From an uncultured Caldilineaceae bacterium (GTDB lineage: Bacteria > Chloroflexota > Anaerolineae > Caldilineales > Caldilineaceae), in assembly GCA_951813625.1 (NCBI GenBank), contig CATOTS010000014.1, forward strand, positions 1 to 64,000: 64,000 bases of DNA, given 5' to 3'. Shown in pieces: positions 29,347 to 38,744 of this stretch (positions are counted from its first letter, which is position 1; each line of letters opens with the position of its first letter). The notes below the pieces were generated by a model, which was given only the letters and a program-made list of their open reading frames with translations, was not told the origin of the DNA and searched no databases. The translations under genes and the position numbers were made by a program.

Positions 29347-30093
29347 ATGACCGAGTTGCTCTTCTACGACGATTCCTACCTGCATGATTTCGACGCCGCC
29401 ATTGTCGCCGTCGACAAGAAACAGGGCCGGCTGCGTGTCGCCCTGGACCGTACCGCTTTCTACCCCTGCGGCGGCGGCCAGCCCAACGACAACGGCTGGC
29501 TGACCGTTGATGGACTTCGGCTGTCCGTAGACAAAGTCAAGCGCGAAGGCGGCCAGATTTGGCACGCGCTCGGAGGCATGAAAGGCGCCTCGGTCCGCAT
29601 CGCCCCCCGCCAGCATGTGCGCTGTGAGCTCGACTGGGCGCGGCGCTACACGCTGATGCGGACGCACACCGCGATGCATATCCTCTGCGGAGTCGTCTGG
29701 CGCGACTACGGCGCCTCTGTCACGGGCGGAGACATGAAGTTGGGCGCAGGGCGCATGGACTTCGAGTTCGCTGCAATGAGCGCCGAGCTGGTCGCCAAAA
29801 TCGAGCGCAGCTGCAACGTGGAAATCGCGGCGGCGCGTCCCGTCATCACCAGGATCCTGCCGCGGGAAGAAGCCTTCGAGATCCCCGACCTGATCCGCAC
29901 CAAGATTAACCTTCTTCCCAAACAGATCAAGGAAGTTCGAACCGTCGAGCTGAAAGGCCTGGACCTGCAGGCCGATGGCGGCACACATACCGCGAACACC
30001 AGCGAAGTCGGCTCGATGCGCGTGGTCAAATACCAGAGTAAGGGCGCGATCAACAAACGCATCTACGTGGAGATCGGCCAGCCTGAGGCATAG
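29347..30093 (+). CDS. AlaX-like (alanyl-tRNA editing) domain protein
   Basis: The 248-residue protein matches free-standing AlaRS editing domains: [25 protein letters not shown] with the metal His pair H107/H111, and a C-terminal [12 protein letters not shown] with H214. The position normally Cys in the CGGTH motif is Asp210 here. AlaX proteins hydrolyse mischarged Ser/Gly-tRNA-Ala in trans; related families edit other tRNAs. It is the first gene behind the Ile T-box and is followed by ileS after 38 bp, so its expression should follow isoleucyl-tRNA charging. An upstream in-frame start would read through the T-box and is rejected. Confidence 0.85.
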   Translation: MTELLFYDDSYLHDFDAAIVAVDKKQGRLRVALDRTAFYPCGGGQPNDNGWLTVDGLRLSVDKVKREGGQIWHALGGMKGASVRIAPRQHVRCELDWARRYTLMRTHTAMHILCGVVWRDYGASVTGGDMKLGAGRMDFEFAAMSAELVAKIERSCNVEIAAARPVITRILPREEAFEIPDLIRTKINLLPKQIKEVRTVELKGLDLQADGGTHTANTSEVGSMRVVKYQSKGAINKRIYVEIGQPEA

Positions 30094-30131
30094 CCGGCAT
30101 AGGCTTGCCCGGCAATAGAGGAAATCAGACG

Positions 30132-33100
30132 ATGACACCGACACAGACACCGACACAGACACAGAACGACGCTTCATCCGGCGCGGGAACCCTGGACACC
30201 CGCTATCAACCAGTACCCGCCAGCGTCTCGTTTCCCGACTTGGAGGAGTCGATCCTCAAGCTCTGGCAGAGCAGGGATGTCTTCAAGCGCTCGATGGAGG
30301 AGCGCGCGGGCGGACCCGAGTACGTCTTCTTCGAGGGTCCACCAACGGCAAATGGCCGACCCGGCATCCACCACGTGCTGGCCAGGGCCTTCAAGGATAT
30401 GTTCCCCCGTTACAAGACTATGCAGGGCTACCATGTCCTGCGCAAAGGCGGCTGGGACACGCATGGTCTGCCCGTGGAGCTGGAGGTCGAAAGGCAGCTT
30501 GGTCTCACCGGCAAAGAACAGATCGAAGAATACGGTGTCGCTGGCTTCAACCAGATGTGCAAGGAGTCCGTCTGGGAGTACCTGAACGACTGGGAGGCGC
30601 TCACCGAGCGCATGGCCTTCTGGGTCAGTCTGGACGACGCCTACGTCACCATGACCAACGAATATGTGCAGTCGCTCTGGTGGATCCTGCGGCAGCTCTG
30701 GGACAAAGGCCTTCTTTACGAGGGGTACAAGGTCGTTCCCTACTGCCCCCGCTGCGGCACGCCCTTGAGCAGCCACGAGCTCTCTCTGGGCTACCAGGAA
30801 GGTACCGTCGACCCCAGCATCTTTGTGAAATTCGTCGTCAAGGGGGAGGATAACGCGTTCCTGATGGCTTGGACGACCACGCCCTGGACGCTACCTGGGA
30901 ACGCCGCGCTCGCCGTGGGCGATAAGATCGACTACGTCAAAGTGCGCGACCGCAGCGGCGCGCTGCTCTATCTGGCAAAGGAACGGGCCGAAGCCGTTCT
31001 GGAGCCGGGCTACCAGCTCCTCGAAAAGATGAAGGGCGCCGCGCTCGTGGGCAAGGAGTACGAGCCGCTCTTCCAGTTCGGCGCCGCGCCCCCCGAACGC
31101 TACGCCTACGTCATCGCCGCCGATTTTGTCAGCACCGCCGACGGCACCGGCATCGTCCACGTCGCCCCCGCCTTTGGCGCCGATGACCTCGCTGTCGGCC
31201 AGGCGCACGGGCTGCCGGTCTTTCAAACTGTCGACGCCGCCGGCCAGTTCAAGCCGGAAGTTACCCCCTGGGCCGGCATCTTCGTCAAGAACGCCGACCC
31301 GCAAATCACCGCCGACCTCGACGCGCGCGGGCAGCTCTACAAGGAGGAAACCTACGAGCACACCTACCCGTTCTGCTGGCGCTGCGACACCCCCCTCATC
31401 TACTGGGCCAAGCAAACCTGGTATATCCGCACCAGCGATTTCAAAGAGCGGCTGGTGGCCCTCAACGATTCCATCAACTGGGTGCCCGATCACATCCGCA
31501 GCGGCCGCTTCGGGCGCTGGCTCGAGAACAACGTCGACTGGGCCCTGGGACGCGACCGCTACTGGGCCACGCCCATCCCCATCTGGAAGAGCGATGCCCC
31601 CGGCAGCCAATACATGGAGTGTGTCGGCGGCCTCGACGAACTCTCGCAAAAATGCGGCCGCGACCTGCAAGGTCTCGACCTGCACCGGCCCTACGTCGAT
31701 GAGATTACCTGGACCGCGCCCGACGGCGGCGCCATGCGTCGCGTCCCCGAGCTCTGCGACGTCTGGTTCGACAGCGGCGCAATGCCCGTAGCCCAGTGGC
31801 ACTACCCCTTCGCCAATCAGGCCGAGTTCGACACCTACCAGCAGGCCGATTACATCTGCGAGGCCGTCGATCAGACGCGCGGCTGGTTCTACACGCTCCA
31901 CGCCGTCAGCACCCTCCTCTTCGACCGGCCCGCCTTCAAAAACGTCATCTGCCTCGGGCACATCCTGGCCGAAGATGGCTCGAAGATGAGCAAGTCCCGC
32001 GGCAACGTCGTCAACCCCTGGCAGGTCTTCGCCGAACACGGCGCCGATGCCACGCGTTGGTACATGTACACGGCCGGCCCGCCAGGCAATGCCCGCCGCT
32101 TCAGCGGCAATCTCGTGGCCGAGGTCAAGCGCCGCTTTCTGAACACGCTCTGGAACACCTACAGCTTCTTCACCGTCTACGCCAACCTGGCGCCGGCAGC
32201 CGACCGCCCCCCCGCCGAGACAAATAACGACCTCGACCGCTGGCTGCTCTCCGAGCTGAACCGTCTCGTCCGCGAGGTGACCGCCGCCTATGAAGCCTAC
32301 GACGTCACCGCTGCTACCCGCCCCATCGCCGAATTCGTCGACGATCTCAGCAACTGGTATGTGCGGCTCAACCGCCGTCGCTTTTGGGACGGCGACGCCG
32401 AGGCGCTCTTCACGCTGCGCCACGCGCTGGTCACGCTAGCCAAACTGCTCGCCCCGGCAGTCCCATTCCTCTCCGAGGCGATCTATCAAAACCTGGTTCT
32501 CTCTGTCGAGCCTGACCAGCCCGATTCAGTCCACCTGTCGCGCTGGCCGCAGGCCGACGCCAGCGCCATCGACACCGAGCTGAGCGCAGCGATGGCCCTG
32601 GCGCAAAAGGTCACGACCCTGGGCCGCGCCGCCAGGGAATCGGCCGCGCTCAAGGTCCGCCAACCTCTCCAACAAGTGGTCGTTCGCACCCGAACCGCGG
32701 ACGAGCGAACCGGCCTGGAAAGGATGGAGCAGCTCCTGCTTTCCGAGCTCAATGTGAAGGAACTGAATTTCGCCGACGAAGGCGCTGAGTTGGTCGAAGT
32801 TGAGGTCTTCCCCTTGCCCAGGCAGTTGGGCCAGAAGTACGGGCGCGGCTACCCGGTCATCCGGCGCCTCTTCGCCCAGATGGACCAAACGGAACTGGCA
32901 GGGCGTTTCGCAGAGGGGAAGACTGTAACCGTGGAAGCCGACGGCAACAGCTACGAGATTGAAGCCGCGGATGTTGAAGTGCGGCGGACCCCGCGCGCCG
33001 GATTTGCCCTTGCCCAAGACGGCGGCTATCTGGTCGCCGTCACCACCAACCTGACCCCTGAATTGGAACAGGAAGGGCACGCCCGCGAGCTCGTTCGCCG

Positions 33101-33350
33101 CGTCCAACAGCTGCGCAAGGACACCAACCTCGAAATCAACGACCGCATCCGACTCCTGCTGCCCCAAACACCGCAGCTCGACGGCTTGCTTTCCGCCCAC
33201 CGCGACTATGTTTTGGCAGAGACCTTGACGTTGGAGATCGTGTGGAGTCCGGCAACCGAAAACCCGACCGCTGAGGCCTGCGCCACCTTTTCCCTTGGCG
33301 AGGAAAAGGTTACAATCGGACTGACAAAGTTTGAAATCAGCAACCAGTAG
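30132..33350 (+). CDS. ileS: Isoleucyl-tRNA synthetase (type 2, eukaryote/archaea-like)
   Basis: The 1072-residue enzyme has the class-I signatures [16 protein letters not shown] (HIGH region near residue 80) and SKMSKSRGN near 618, with [11 protein letters not shown] and a CP1 editing domain in between. Sequence around FPRYKTM and the ~1070 length fit type-2 IleRS. The C-terminal anticodon-binding and tail domains are complete. The Thr/Gln/Pro-rich N-terminus follows the ATG at 30132, preceded by GAGG; a TTG at 30105 is less likely. Control by the Ile T-box upstream is strongly supported. Confidence 0.95.
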   Translation: MTPTQTPTQTQNDASSGAGTLDTRYQPVPASVSFPDLEESILKLWQSRDVFKRSMEERAGGPEYVFFEGPPTANGRPGIHHVLARAFKDMFPRYKTMQGYHVLRKGGWDTHGLPVELEVERQLGLTGKEQIEEYGVAGFNQMCKESVWEYLNDWEALTERMAFWVSLDDAYVTMTNEYVQSLWWILRQLWDKGLLYEGYKVVPYCPRCGTPLSSHELSLGYQEGTVDPSIFVKFVVKGEDNAFLMAWTTTPWTLPGNAALAVGDKIDYVKVRDRSGALLYLAKERAEAVLEPGYQLLEKMKGAALVGKEYEPLFQFGAAPPERYAYVIAADFVSTADGTGIVHVAPAFGADDLAVGQAHGLPVFQTVDAAGQFKPEVTPWAGIFVKNADPQITADLDARGQLYKEETYEHTYPFCWRCDTPLIYWAKQTWYIRTSDFKERLVALNDSINWVPDHIRSGRFGRWLENNVDWALGRDRYWATPIPIWKSDAPGSQYMECVGGLDELSQKCGRDLQGLDLHRPYVDEITWTAPDGGAMRRVPELCDVWFDSGAMPVAQWHYPFANQAEFDTYQQADYICEAVDQTRGWFYTLHAVSTLLFDRPAFKNVICLGHILAEDGSKMSKSRGNVVNPWQVFAEHGADATRWYMYTAGPPGNARRFSGNLVAEVKRRFLNTLWNTYSFFTVYANLAPAADRPPAETNNDLDRWLLSELNRLVREVTAAYEAYDVTAATRPIAEFVDDLSNWYVRLNRRRFWDGDAEALFTLRHALVTLAKLLAPAVPFLSEAIYQNLVLSVEPDQPDSVHLSRWPQADASAIDTELSAAMALAQKVTTLGRAARESAALKVRQPLQQVVVRTRTADERTGLERMEQLLLSELNVKELNFADEGAELVEVEVFPLPRQLGQKYGRGYPVIRRLFAQMDQTELAGRFAEGKTVTVEADGNSYEIEAADVEVRRTPRAGFALAQDGGYLVAVTTNLTPELEQEGHARELVRRVQQLRKDTNLEINDRIRLLLPQTPQLDGLLSAHRDYVLAETLTLEIVWSPATENPTAEACATFSLGEEKVTIGLTKFEISNQ

Positions 33351-33377
33351 CCGTTGGTGTTCACAAGGAAGCGAAGA

Positions 33378-33776
33378 ATGGCATCGTACCAGTATGAATC
33401 CAATTTGAAGTACGCCAATACGCACGAGTGGGCCAGGCGCGATGACGCCACCGTTGTGGTCGGAATCAGCGATGCCGCCCAGGACATGATGAGCGATATC
33501 GTCTTTGTCGAGTTGCCTGAAGTCGGCCAAGCCGTCGCAGCCGGCGACGCCATCGCGGTCGTGGAGTCTGTCAAGGCCGCCGAAGACATCATCTCGCCGG
33601 TTACAGGGACGATCGCGGCCGTCAACGAGTCGCTCATTGACACGCCCGAACTGGTCAATAGCGACCCGTACGGCGCTTGGTTCCTCAAGATCGAAATCGA
33701 CGACAACGCCGACAGCGAGCTTGAGAAGCTGATGGACGCGGATGCCTACACCACCCTTGTCGAAAGCGAATCGTGA
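33378..33776 (+). CDS. gcvH: Glycine cleavage system H protein
   Basis: The 132-residue protein is full length for GcvH, with YANTHEWARRDD, VFVELPEVGQAV and the lipoylation motif ESVKAAED in which K66 should carry the lipoyl arm. GcvH shuttles the aminomethyl group between the P, T and L proteins. No gcvP, gcvT or lpd is seen in the window, so it may pair with distant genes or serve in lipoyl relay. The ATG at 33378 lies after AAGGAAG, 27 bp beyond ileS. Confidence 0.93.
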   Translation: MASYQYESNLKYANTHEWARRDDATVVVGISDAAQDMMSDIVFVELPEVGQAVAAGDAIAVVESVKAAEDIISPVTGTIAAVNESLIDTPELVNSDPYGAWFLKIEIDDNADSELEKLMDADAYTTLVESES

Positions 33777-35139
33777 AGAGTGCAGACCCGCGGGCCGGGA
33801 CAGGAAACTCTCGGGGGCTCTTCTCCCCTTTCCATCTCCTTGCCCGTTGCTTCCCGTCCGCTTCCTGCTGGCGCTGTTGCTGGCGCTGTTGCTGGCGCCG
33901 CTTCTGGGCGGCTGCGAAGGGATGCCCGCCCGCCCGCGCCTGCCGGCCATTCCCTTTCTCAATCCAGAGTCCGACGCCCAGAAGTCAGGACGCGAGCTGC
34001 AGGTCCTGCTCCCGCACGAAGGCGCCCTCACCGAGGCCCTCCGCCGCCGGATCGATGCCTGGGCATCCGAACGCGAGCTGGAACTCAATCTCTCCACCGC
34101 CGCCGATTACAGCCGCAGGCTGAGCGATCGCCTGCAATCTGAGACGCCCCCCGACCTCTTTGTCGTCACTGGCTTCCTCTTCCCTGATCTGGCCGCCTCC
34201 GGCCTCCTTGCACCGGCCCCGGTCGGCGCTCTCGACCCCACCGGCTACCCCCCGCAGCTGGCTGCAGCCTTCCTCTGGCCCCCTGCCAGCGATGACGCAG
34301 ATCGCTACTGTCTTCCCCGCGAAGTGAGGACGCTTGCCCTGGTCTACGACCGCGTTGGTCTGGCCTCTTCCGGTCAGGCGCTGCCCGATAACTGGGAGAC
34401 GCTGCGCGCCGCCGCCGAGGCCCAGACCAACGTCGACCTCAACCGCTTCGGTTTCATCGAAGCGCCCGACCTTTCTCGCTGGCTTCCCTTCTTTTTCGCC
34501 GCAGGTGGTACAATCATTGACGAGAAGGGAAGCATGGCCTTGCAGTCCCAGGCGGCCGACGCGGCCATGGAGTGGTACATCCGCATCTTCCGCGATAACT
34601 TCGCCGGCCATGCCGGCGAATCCAACAACGAGTGGGCCGGTGAGGTCCTGGCGAAAGGCAGAGGCGCCCTGACCATCGAAGGTAACTGGATCGCTCCCTA
34701 CTTCGAAACCCACTTTCCCGCCTTCTCCTACGGCGTGGCGCCGTTGCCCAATGGGCCGGCGGGGTCAAATCGTTCAGTAGCCTTCACAAGCTGTTATGCC
34801 GTCCATTCCCGCTCCCCGTTCGCGCAAGAGGCCTTCCACCTGGCCGCTCTCCTCTCCAGCGCCGAAGTGGTGGGCTCCCTGCCCAACGACGGCGGCTGGA
34901 TGCCCGCCGCGGACGCGCCGCGCGCTGAGTGGCGCGCAGAGTATCCACGCCTTGCAGCGTTTGCCGACGGTGTGCCCGGCGCCCAGGTCTGGCAGTTTCC
35001 TCCCGGCTTCGGGCCGTTCCTGCGTAGTTTCAACCGCGGCATGGTTCAGCTCCTCGCCGCCGAGATCGAGATCGACACCTTTCTGGCTGAGATGCAGCAG
35101 ATTGGAGAGCAGCTGCTATCCGGGGACGGCGGCCAGTAG
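33742..35139 (+). CDS. Extracellular solute-binding lipoprotein (ABC sugar-type)
   Basis: The 465-residue frame has a strongly hydrophobic LLALLLALLLAPLL segment followed by lipobox LLGGC, then a type-1 solute-binding fold (PDLFVVTGFLFPDLAASGLL, GTIIDEKGSMALQS, GKGRGALTIEGNW-like segment LAKGRGALTIEGNW). It would capture a sugar or oligosaccharide for an ABC importer, but no permease or ATPase gene of that class is nearby. The start is uncertain: ATG 33742 overlaps gcvH by 35 bp, and later TTG codons closer to the hydrophobic segment are possible. Confidence 0.78.
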   Translation: MPTPPLSKANREECRPAGRDRKLSGALLPFPSPCPLLPVRFLLALLLALLLAPLLGGCEGMPARPRLPAIPFLNPESDAQKSGRELQVLLPHEGALTEALRRRIDAWASERELELNLSTAADYSRRLSDRLQSETPPDLFVVTGFLFPDLAASGLLAPAPVGALDPTGYPPQLAAAFLWPPASDDADRYCLPREVRTLALVYDRVGLASSGQALPDNWETLRAAAEAQTNVDLNRFGFIEAPDLSRWLPFFFAAGGTIIDEKGSMALQSQAADAAMEWYIRIFRDNFAGHAGESNNEWAGEVLAKGRGALTIEGNWIAPYFETHFPAFSYGVAPLPNGPAGSNRSVAFTSCYAVHSRSPFAQEAFHLAALLSSAEVVGSLPNDGGWMPAADAPRAEWRAEYPRLAAFADGVPGAQVWQFPPGFGPFLRSFNRGMVQLLAAEIEIDTFLAEMQQIGEQLLSGDGGQ

Positions 35140-35180
35140 CGGCCAGCAGGCAAAATTCCAAAGTAACCAATGGTCGGAAA

Positions 35181-35942
35181 TTGACTACAGAGAAACTGTT
35201 CGCTGATAAGGTTGCCCTCATAACCGGCGCCGCATCCGGGATTGGTCGCGCAGTGGCCCGCCGTTTCGCCGCTTTGGGTGCATCCGTCGTCGTCTGCGAC
35301 GTGGACGACGACGGGGGTGCCGAAACAGTACGTCTCTTGCAGGAGACCGGCGCCGTCGCCCTGTTCATCAACTGCGATGTCGCCGACGCCAACGCCGTGG
35401 CCCGCCTGCACGACGAAATAGTCAGCCGCTTTGGCCGCTTGGATTGCGCCGTCAACAACGCCGGCATTGGCGGGCCATGGGAGCGCATCGAGTCCTATCC
35501 CCGCGACGGCTGGGAAAGAGTGCTGGCGGTCAATCTTAGCGGTGTCTTCTACTGCCTGCAGGAGCAGCTAAAACGCATGGCCGATTCGTCCGGCGCAATC
35601 GTAAACATATCTTCCATCGCCGGCAAACGGGGGCTGCCCTACCAGGCCGCCTACACCGCTTCCAAGCACGGCGTAATCGGCCTCACCCGCGTCGCCGCCC
35701 AGGAAGCCGCGCGCTGCAACATCCGCGTCAACGCGGTCTGTCCCGTCTACACCCACACGCCGCTCTTCGAGCCAATGATCGCCGACAACCCCCGCCGGGC
35801 GGAGAAAATGAAAGAGCGAATACCGCTGCGACGCTTCGCGCACCCGCAAGAAATCGCCGACACCGTTACCTGGCTATGCTCCGATCAGGCGCGCTTCATC
35901 ACCGGCCAGGCGCTCAACGTAGACGGCGGCATGACCGCCTGA
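35181..35942 (+). CDS. Short-chain dehydrogenase/reductase
   Basis: The 253-residue enzyme has the classical SDR motifs: VALITGAASGIGRAVA for NAD(P), CAVNNAGIGG, SSIAGKRGLPYQAAYTASKHG with the catalytic Ser, Tyr and Lys, and a final FITGQALNVDGGMTA. Asp in VVVCDVDDD at the end of the second strand suggests NAD(H) preference. TTG at 35181 is the likely start. It is 41 bp after the solute-binding protein gene. Substrate not evident. Confidence 0.88.
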   Translation: MTTEKLFADKVALITGAASGIGRAVARRFAALGASVVVCDVDDDGGAETVRLLQETGAVALFINCDVADANAVARLHDEIVSRFGRLDCAVNNAGIGGPWERIESYPRDGWERVLAVNLSGVFYCLQEQLKRMADSSGAIVNISSIAGKRGLPYQAAYTASKHGVIGLTRVAAQEAARCNIRVNAVCPVYTHTPLFEPMIADNPRRAEKMKERIPLRRFAHPQEIADTVTWLCSDQARFITGQALNVDGGMTA

Positions 35943-37101
35943 AATGAAAATCTCACACAGCCAAACGGCTTCCCTATCAGACCCGGAAATTCTGCCCAAC
36001 GGCCCTGCCGCGGGCTCGCCAACGAGTCCAGTCTGGCCCTCTACGAATAGTCCGTCGTTCAAGGAACGACCTTGATGAGTGTCCAGAGACGTACAACGAG
36101 AATCAACCGAATAACCGGGTTCCCGTGCAAGAGCCGGCCGCGCCAACTATAATAGGATCATGTCCTGCGCGACATGCGCCGGCAATGACAGGACGAGCAA
36201 CATGGCAGGCGCAGCCCAACCCAATTTCCCGCAATTCCGGGCAAGAGATCTGAAACCGTGCTACGCTGTCATTACCATGCCAATCCAACCGAGGGATTCC
36301 AGTCAATGTCGGCTCAGAAAAAACGGGATCGACCCGACCTGACCGGACTTAACCGGACTTAACCGGACCAAACCGGACTTCGCTCGACTTCAGCCGCACA
36401 AACACAATCGCTTGAGATACCTAACAACCTTGACCGACGTCACATCAAAAAACACAGCCGCCGCCGGCCCGGCAGCACACCCTGATGAACCGCCAAATCG
36501 ACCCTCCCATGACGCAAAAACGTAGGATAAGGCGAAATCCAGTGCAAAAACGCTCCGACCATGCTACGCTGTCAACAACATGCAAAACTGTCCACCAGAG
36601 CCGGCCCTATTCCCACCAAAAGACAATTGCCCCCGATTCCTGCTGCAATTCCTGCAACGCCCCAAATGTCATGCAATTCAAACCACCAAATTCTGCTCGA
36701 AATACGCTCGAAATACCGCCAAGCCCGGCGCTCGACAACCCCTCCCAAAGAAAAATAATTGGACGACATTGGGCTATATTGGACGACACAGGTCGACATA
36801 AGTCGACGTATTCTGCCAAAACGAGAGGACTTCAGTCCCATACCGGACAACCGCCGCGCCAGCTTCACAAACACCCAAATCCTGGGACCAACGACCGCAC
36901 GAACCAGGATAGTTTTGCCAGGTTGAGAACGCCGAAACGCTCGCTCTTACACGGGAAACTGCTTGGAAACTGGCAACCACCCTACCGAAGCCCAAAGCTC
37001 TCACATTCCGCCATTTAGTGTGGGACCACTGAAATCCCAGGACGCGACTCTTGCCAAAAGTCGTGTTGTAAAAAGGGACCTGTATTTGAATGGAGCATTC
37101 A
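35943..37101. other. Gene-poor, less GC-rich stretch with short repeats
   Basis: About 1.15 kb without a convincing gene. It has CCGGACTTAA/CCGGACCAAA iterations near 36340-36380, a dispersed repeat of TGCTACGCTGTCA at 36259-36271 and 36562-36574, each followed by a CATGC, and GACGACA/GTCGAC iterations near 36765-36805. The longest plus frame (36485-37018) is rich in Pro, Asn, His and Lys, lacks a ribosome site and domain, and is not called. The area may be decayed or foreign DNA. Confidence 0.5.
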
Positions 37102-37581
37102 ATGTCTCGACAAGCTGCACTTGCTGATCTGCGTACCAAAATCGGTGCTGAGTCCCCCGCCAGCGACTGGCTCGCAGTAACCCAGGAGATGATCAACGCC
37201 TTCGCCGACGTCACTCGCGATCACCAATGGATCCATATCGACCCGCAGCGGGCTGCCCTCGAGTCCCCCTTCGGCGCGACCGTCGCCCATGGATTCTTTA
37301 CCCTTTCTCTCATCCCCCACCTCACCGGCATGGTCGAACCCGACAAGCCCCGCTACCCGGGCGTCGCGCTCACCGTCAACTACGGGCTCAACCGCGTCCG
37401 CTTCCCACACCCCCTGCTTGCCGGTCAACGCATCCGCGCCCGCACCCAACTGCAGTCGGTCGAAGAGGTCAAGGGCAACGGCCTGCAGTTGGTGCACCAG
37501 GTGACCGTAGACGTAGAAGGCGAGCAGAAGCCGACCTGCGTCGCCGAGATGGTTTCGCGGCTCTACTTTCATGCCGAATGA
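37102..37581 (+). CDS. MaoC-family dehydratase ((R)-enoyl-CoA hydratase-like)
   Basis: The 159-residue hot-dog protein has the MaoC catalytic motif FADVTRDHQWIHIDPQRA with the Asp/His pair, SPFGATVAHGFFTLSL, and VNYGLNRVRFPHPL. Members hydrate trans-2-enoyl-CoA to (R)-3-hydroxyacyl-CoA or act in related acyl-CoA breakdown. GGAG (37092-37095) six bases before the ATG at 37102 favours that start over the ATG at 37090. It leads directly into an SDR gene, consistent with a hydratase/dehydrogenase pair. Confidence 0.9.
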   Translation: MSRQAALADLRTKIGAESPASDWLAVTQEMINAFADVTRDHQWIHIDPQRAALESPFGATVAHGFFTLSLIPHLTGMVEPDKPRYPGVALTVNYGLNRVRFPHPLLAGQRIRARTQLQSVEEVKGNGLQLVHQVTVDVEGEQKPTCVAEMVSRLYFHAE

Positions 37582-37600
37582 GCGGTCGAGGCCCAGACCC

Positions 37601-38437
37601 ATGTTCAACGGTCAAACCGTAATCGTAACCGGAGCAGGACGCGGCATCGGCGCCAGCGCGGCCCGGCAGTTTGCCCAGCACGGAGCCCGCGTTGTCGTCA
37701 ACGACCTCGACACCGCCCTCGGCGAAGAAACGGCGCATTCGATCGTCACCGCCGGCGGCGAGGCGATCCACCTGGCCGGCAGCGTGACTGGCGCCGAATT
37801 TCCCAGCCGGCTTATGCAGGCGGCGGTCGACGCCTTCGGCCAAATCAATGTCCTCGTCAACAACGCCGGCTACACTTGGGACGGCATGGCGCACAAGATC
37901 ACCGACGAGCAGTGGCAGGCGATCCTCGAAGTCCACCTGACCGCGCCCTTCCGCATGATCCAGGCAGCGGCGCCCTACTTGCGCGACGCTGCTAAGGCCG
38001 AACAGGAGGCGGGCGCCGCCTTCAGCAACCGCTGTATCGTGAACATCTCGTCGACGTCCGGCCTGCACGGCAACATCGGTCAGGCCAACTACGCCGCCGC
38101 CAAAATGGGCATCGTCGGCCTCACCAAGACCGTCGCCAAAGAGTGGGGCGCTCTCGGCATTCGCTGCAATGCCGTCGCCTTCGGTTTCGTCGATACCCGC
38201 CTGACGCGCTCCCTAGAAGCCCAGGAGGAAGCGATCGACATCGACGGTCGCGAGCTGCTCCTAGGTATCCCCCGCAACGTGCGCGACCTCCTCGACCACG
38301 ACATCGGCCAGCGCATCCCCCTCGCCCGGCCCGCCACAGTCGAAGAGGCCGCAGGCGGCATCGTCCTGATTTCTTCGCCCCTCGCCTCCTACATCACCGG
38401 CCACGTACTCGAGGTCACAGGAGGAATGGGGATCTGA
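37601..38437 (+). CDS. Short-chain dehydrogenase/reductase, FabG-like
   Basis: The 278-residue protein has VIVTGAGRGIGASAA, NVLVNNAGYTWDG, NISSTSGLHGNIGQANYAAAKMG with Ser, Tyr and Lys, and a final ITGHVLEVTGGMGI. It carries an insert of about 15 residues (AEQEAGAAFSNR) before the Ser strand, seen in multifunctional beta-oxidation-type SDRs. ATG 37601 has GGTCGAGG nine bases upstream; an ATG at 37571 would overlap the MaoC gene by 11 bp. Together with MaoC it should handle 3-hydroxyacyl or similar thioesters. Confidence 0.85.
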   Translation: MFNGQTVIVTGAGRGIGASAARQFAQHGARVVVNDLDTALGEETAHSIVTAGGEAIHLAGSVTGAEFPSRLMQAAVDAFGQINVLVNNAGYTWDGMAHKITDEQWQAILEVHLTAPFRMIQAAAPYLRDAAKAEQEAGAAFSNRCIVNISSTSGLHGNIGQANYAAAKMGIVGLTKTVAKEWGALGIRCNAVAFGFVDTRLTRSLEAQEEAIDIDGRELLLGIPRNVRDLLDHDIGQRIPLARPATVEEAAGGIVLISSPLASYITGHVLEVTGGMGI

Positions 38438-38744
38438 TTCTCGCGCACAACTTGCGCTTGGACGCGAGCAGGCCGCACAGCCGGTTAGCCCGGCCTATCA
38501 CCGTCCACGCCGCGAACCTGAAGAAGCGAAAATGGGGCACGCGCCTGACAATACAGTTCCAATGACCGGAGCGCCATGCGGCATCGGCCGCTCCTCCGCC
38601 AAATCCCAAAACACGGTCCAAAAAGCACAAATGCTGAATCCATGTCTCCCCCGGCGGAACGCGACGAGCGGTACGGGGCCTCCCCTGTTGAATACACAGA
38701 AATCTCCACCTCCCAAAGACTCACTCAACTGCGAGATGCCAATA
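38438..38744. other. Intergenic, no gene seen
   Basis: About 300 bp between the SDR and the first binding-protein gene. It presumably contains the promoter of the binding-protein gene, but no clear boxes or hairpins were recognised. The binding-protein frame is open throughout but that part lacks signal-peptide character. Confidence 0.4.

Noticed and set aside
30891..32423. 510-codon minus frame inside ileS
   Set aside because: Antisense shadow in GC-rich coding DNA; Gly/Val/Asp-rich without domain.
32526..34097. 523-codon minus frame across ileS, gcvH and the binding-protein gene
   Set aside because: Covers three well supported plus-strand genes.
36485..37018. 177-codon plus frame in the gene-poor stretch
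   Set aside because: Low-complexity Pro/Asn/His/Lys composition, no ribosome site and no domain.
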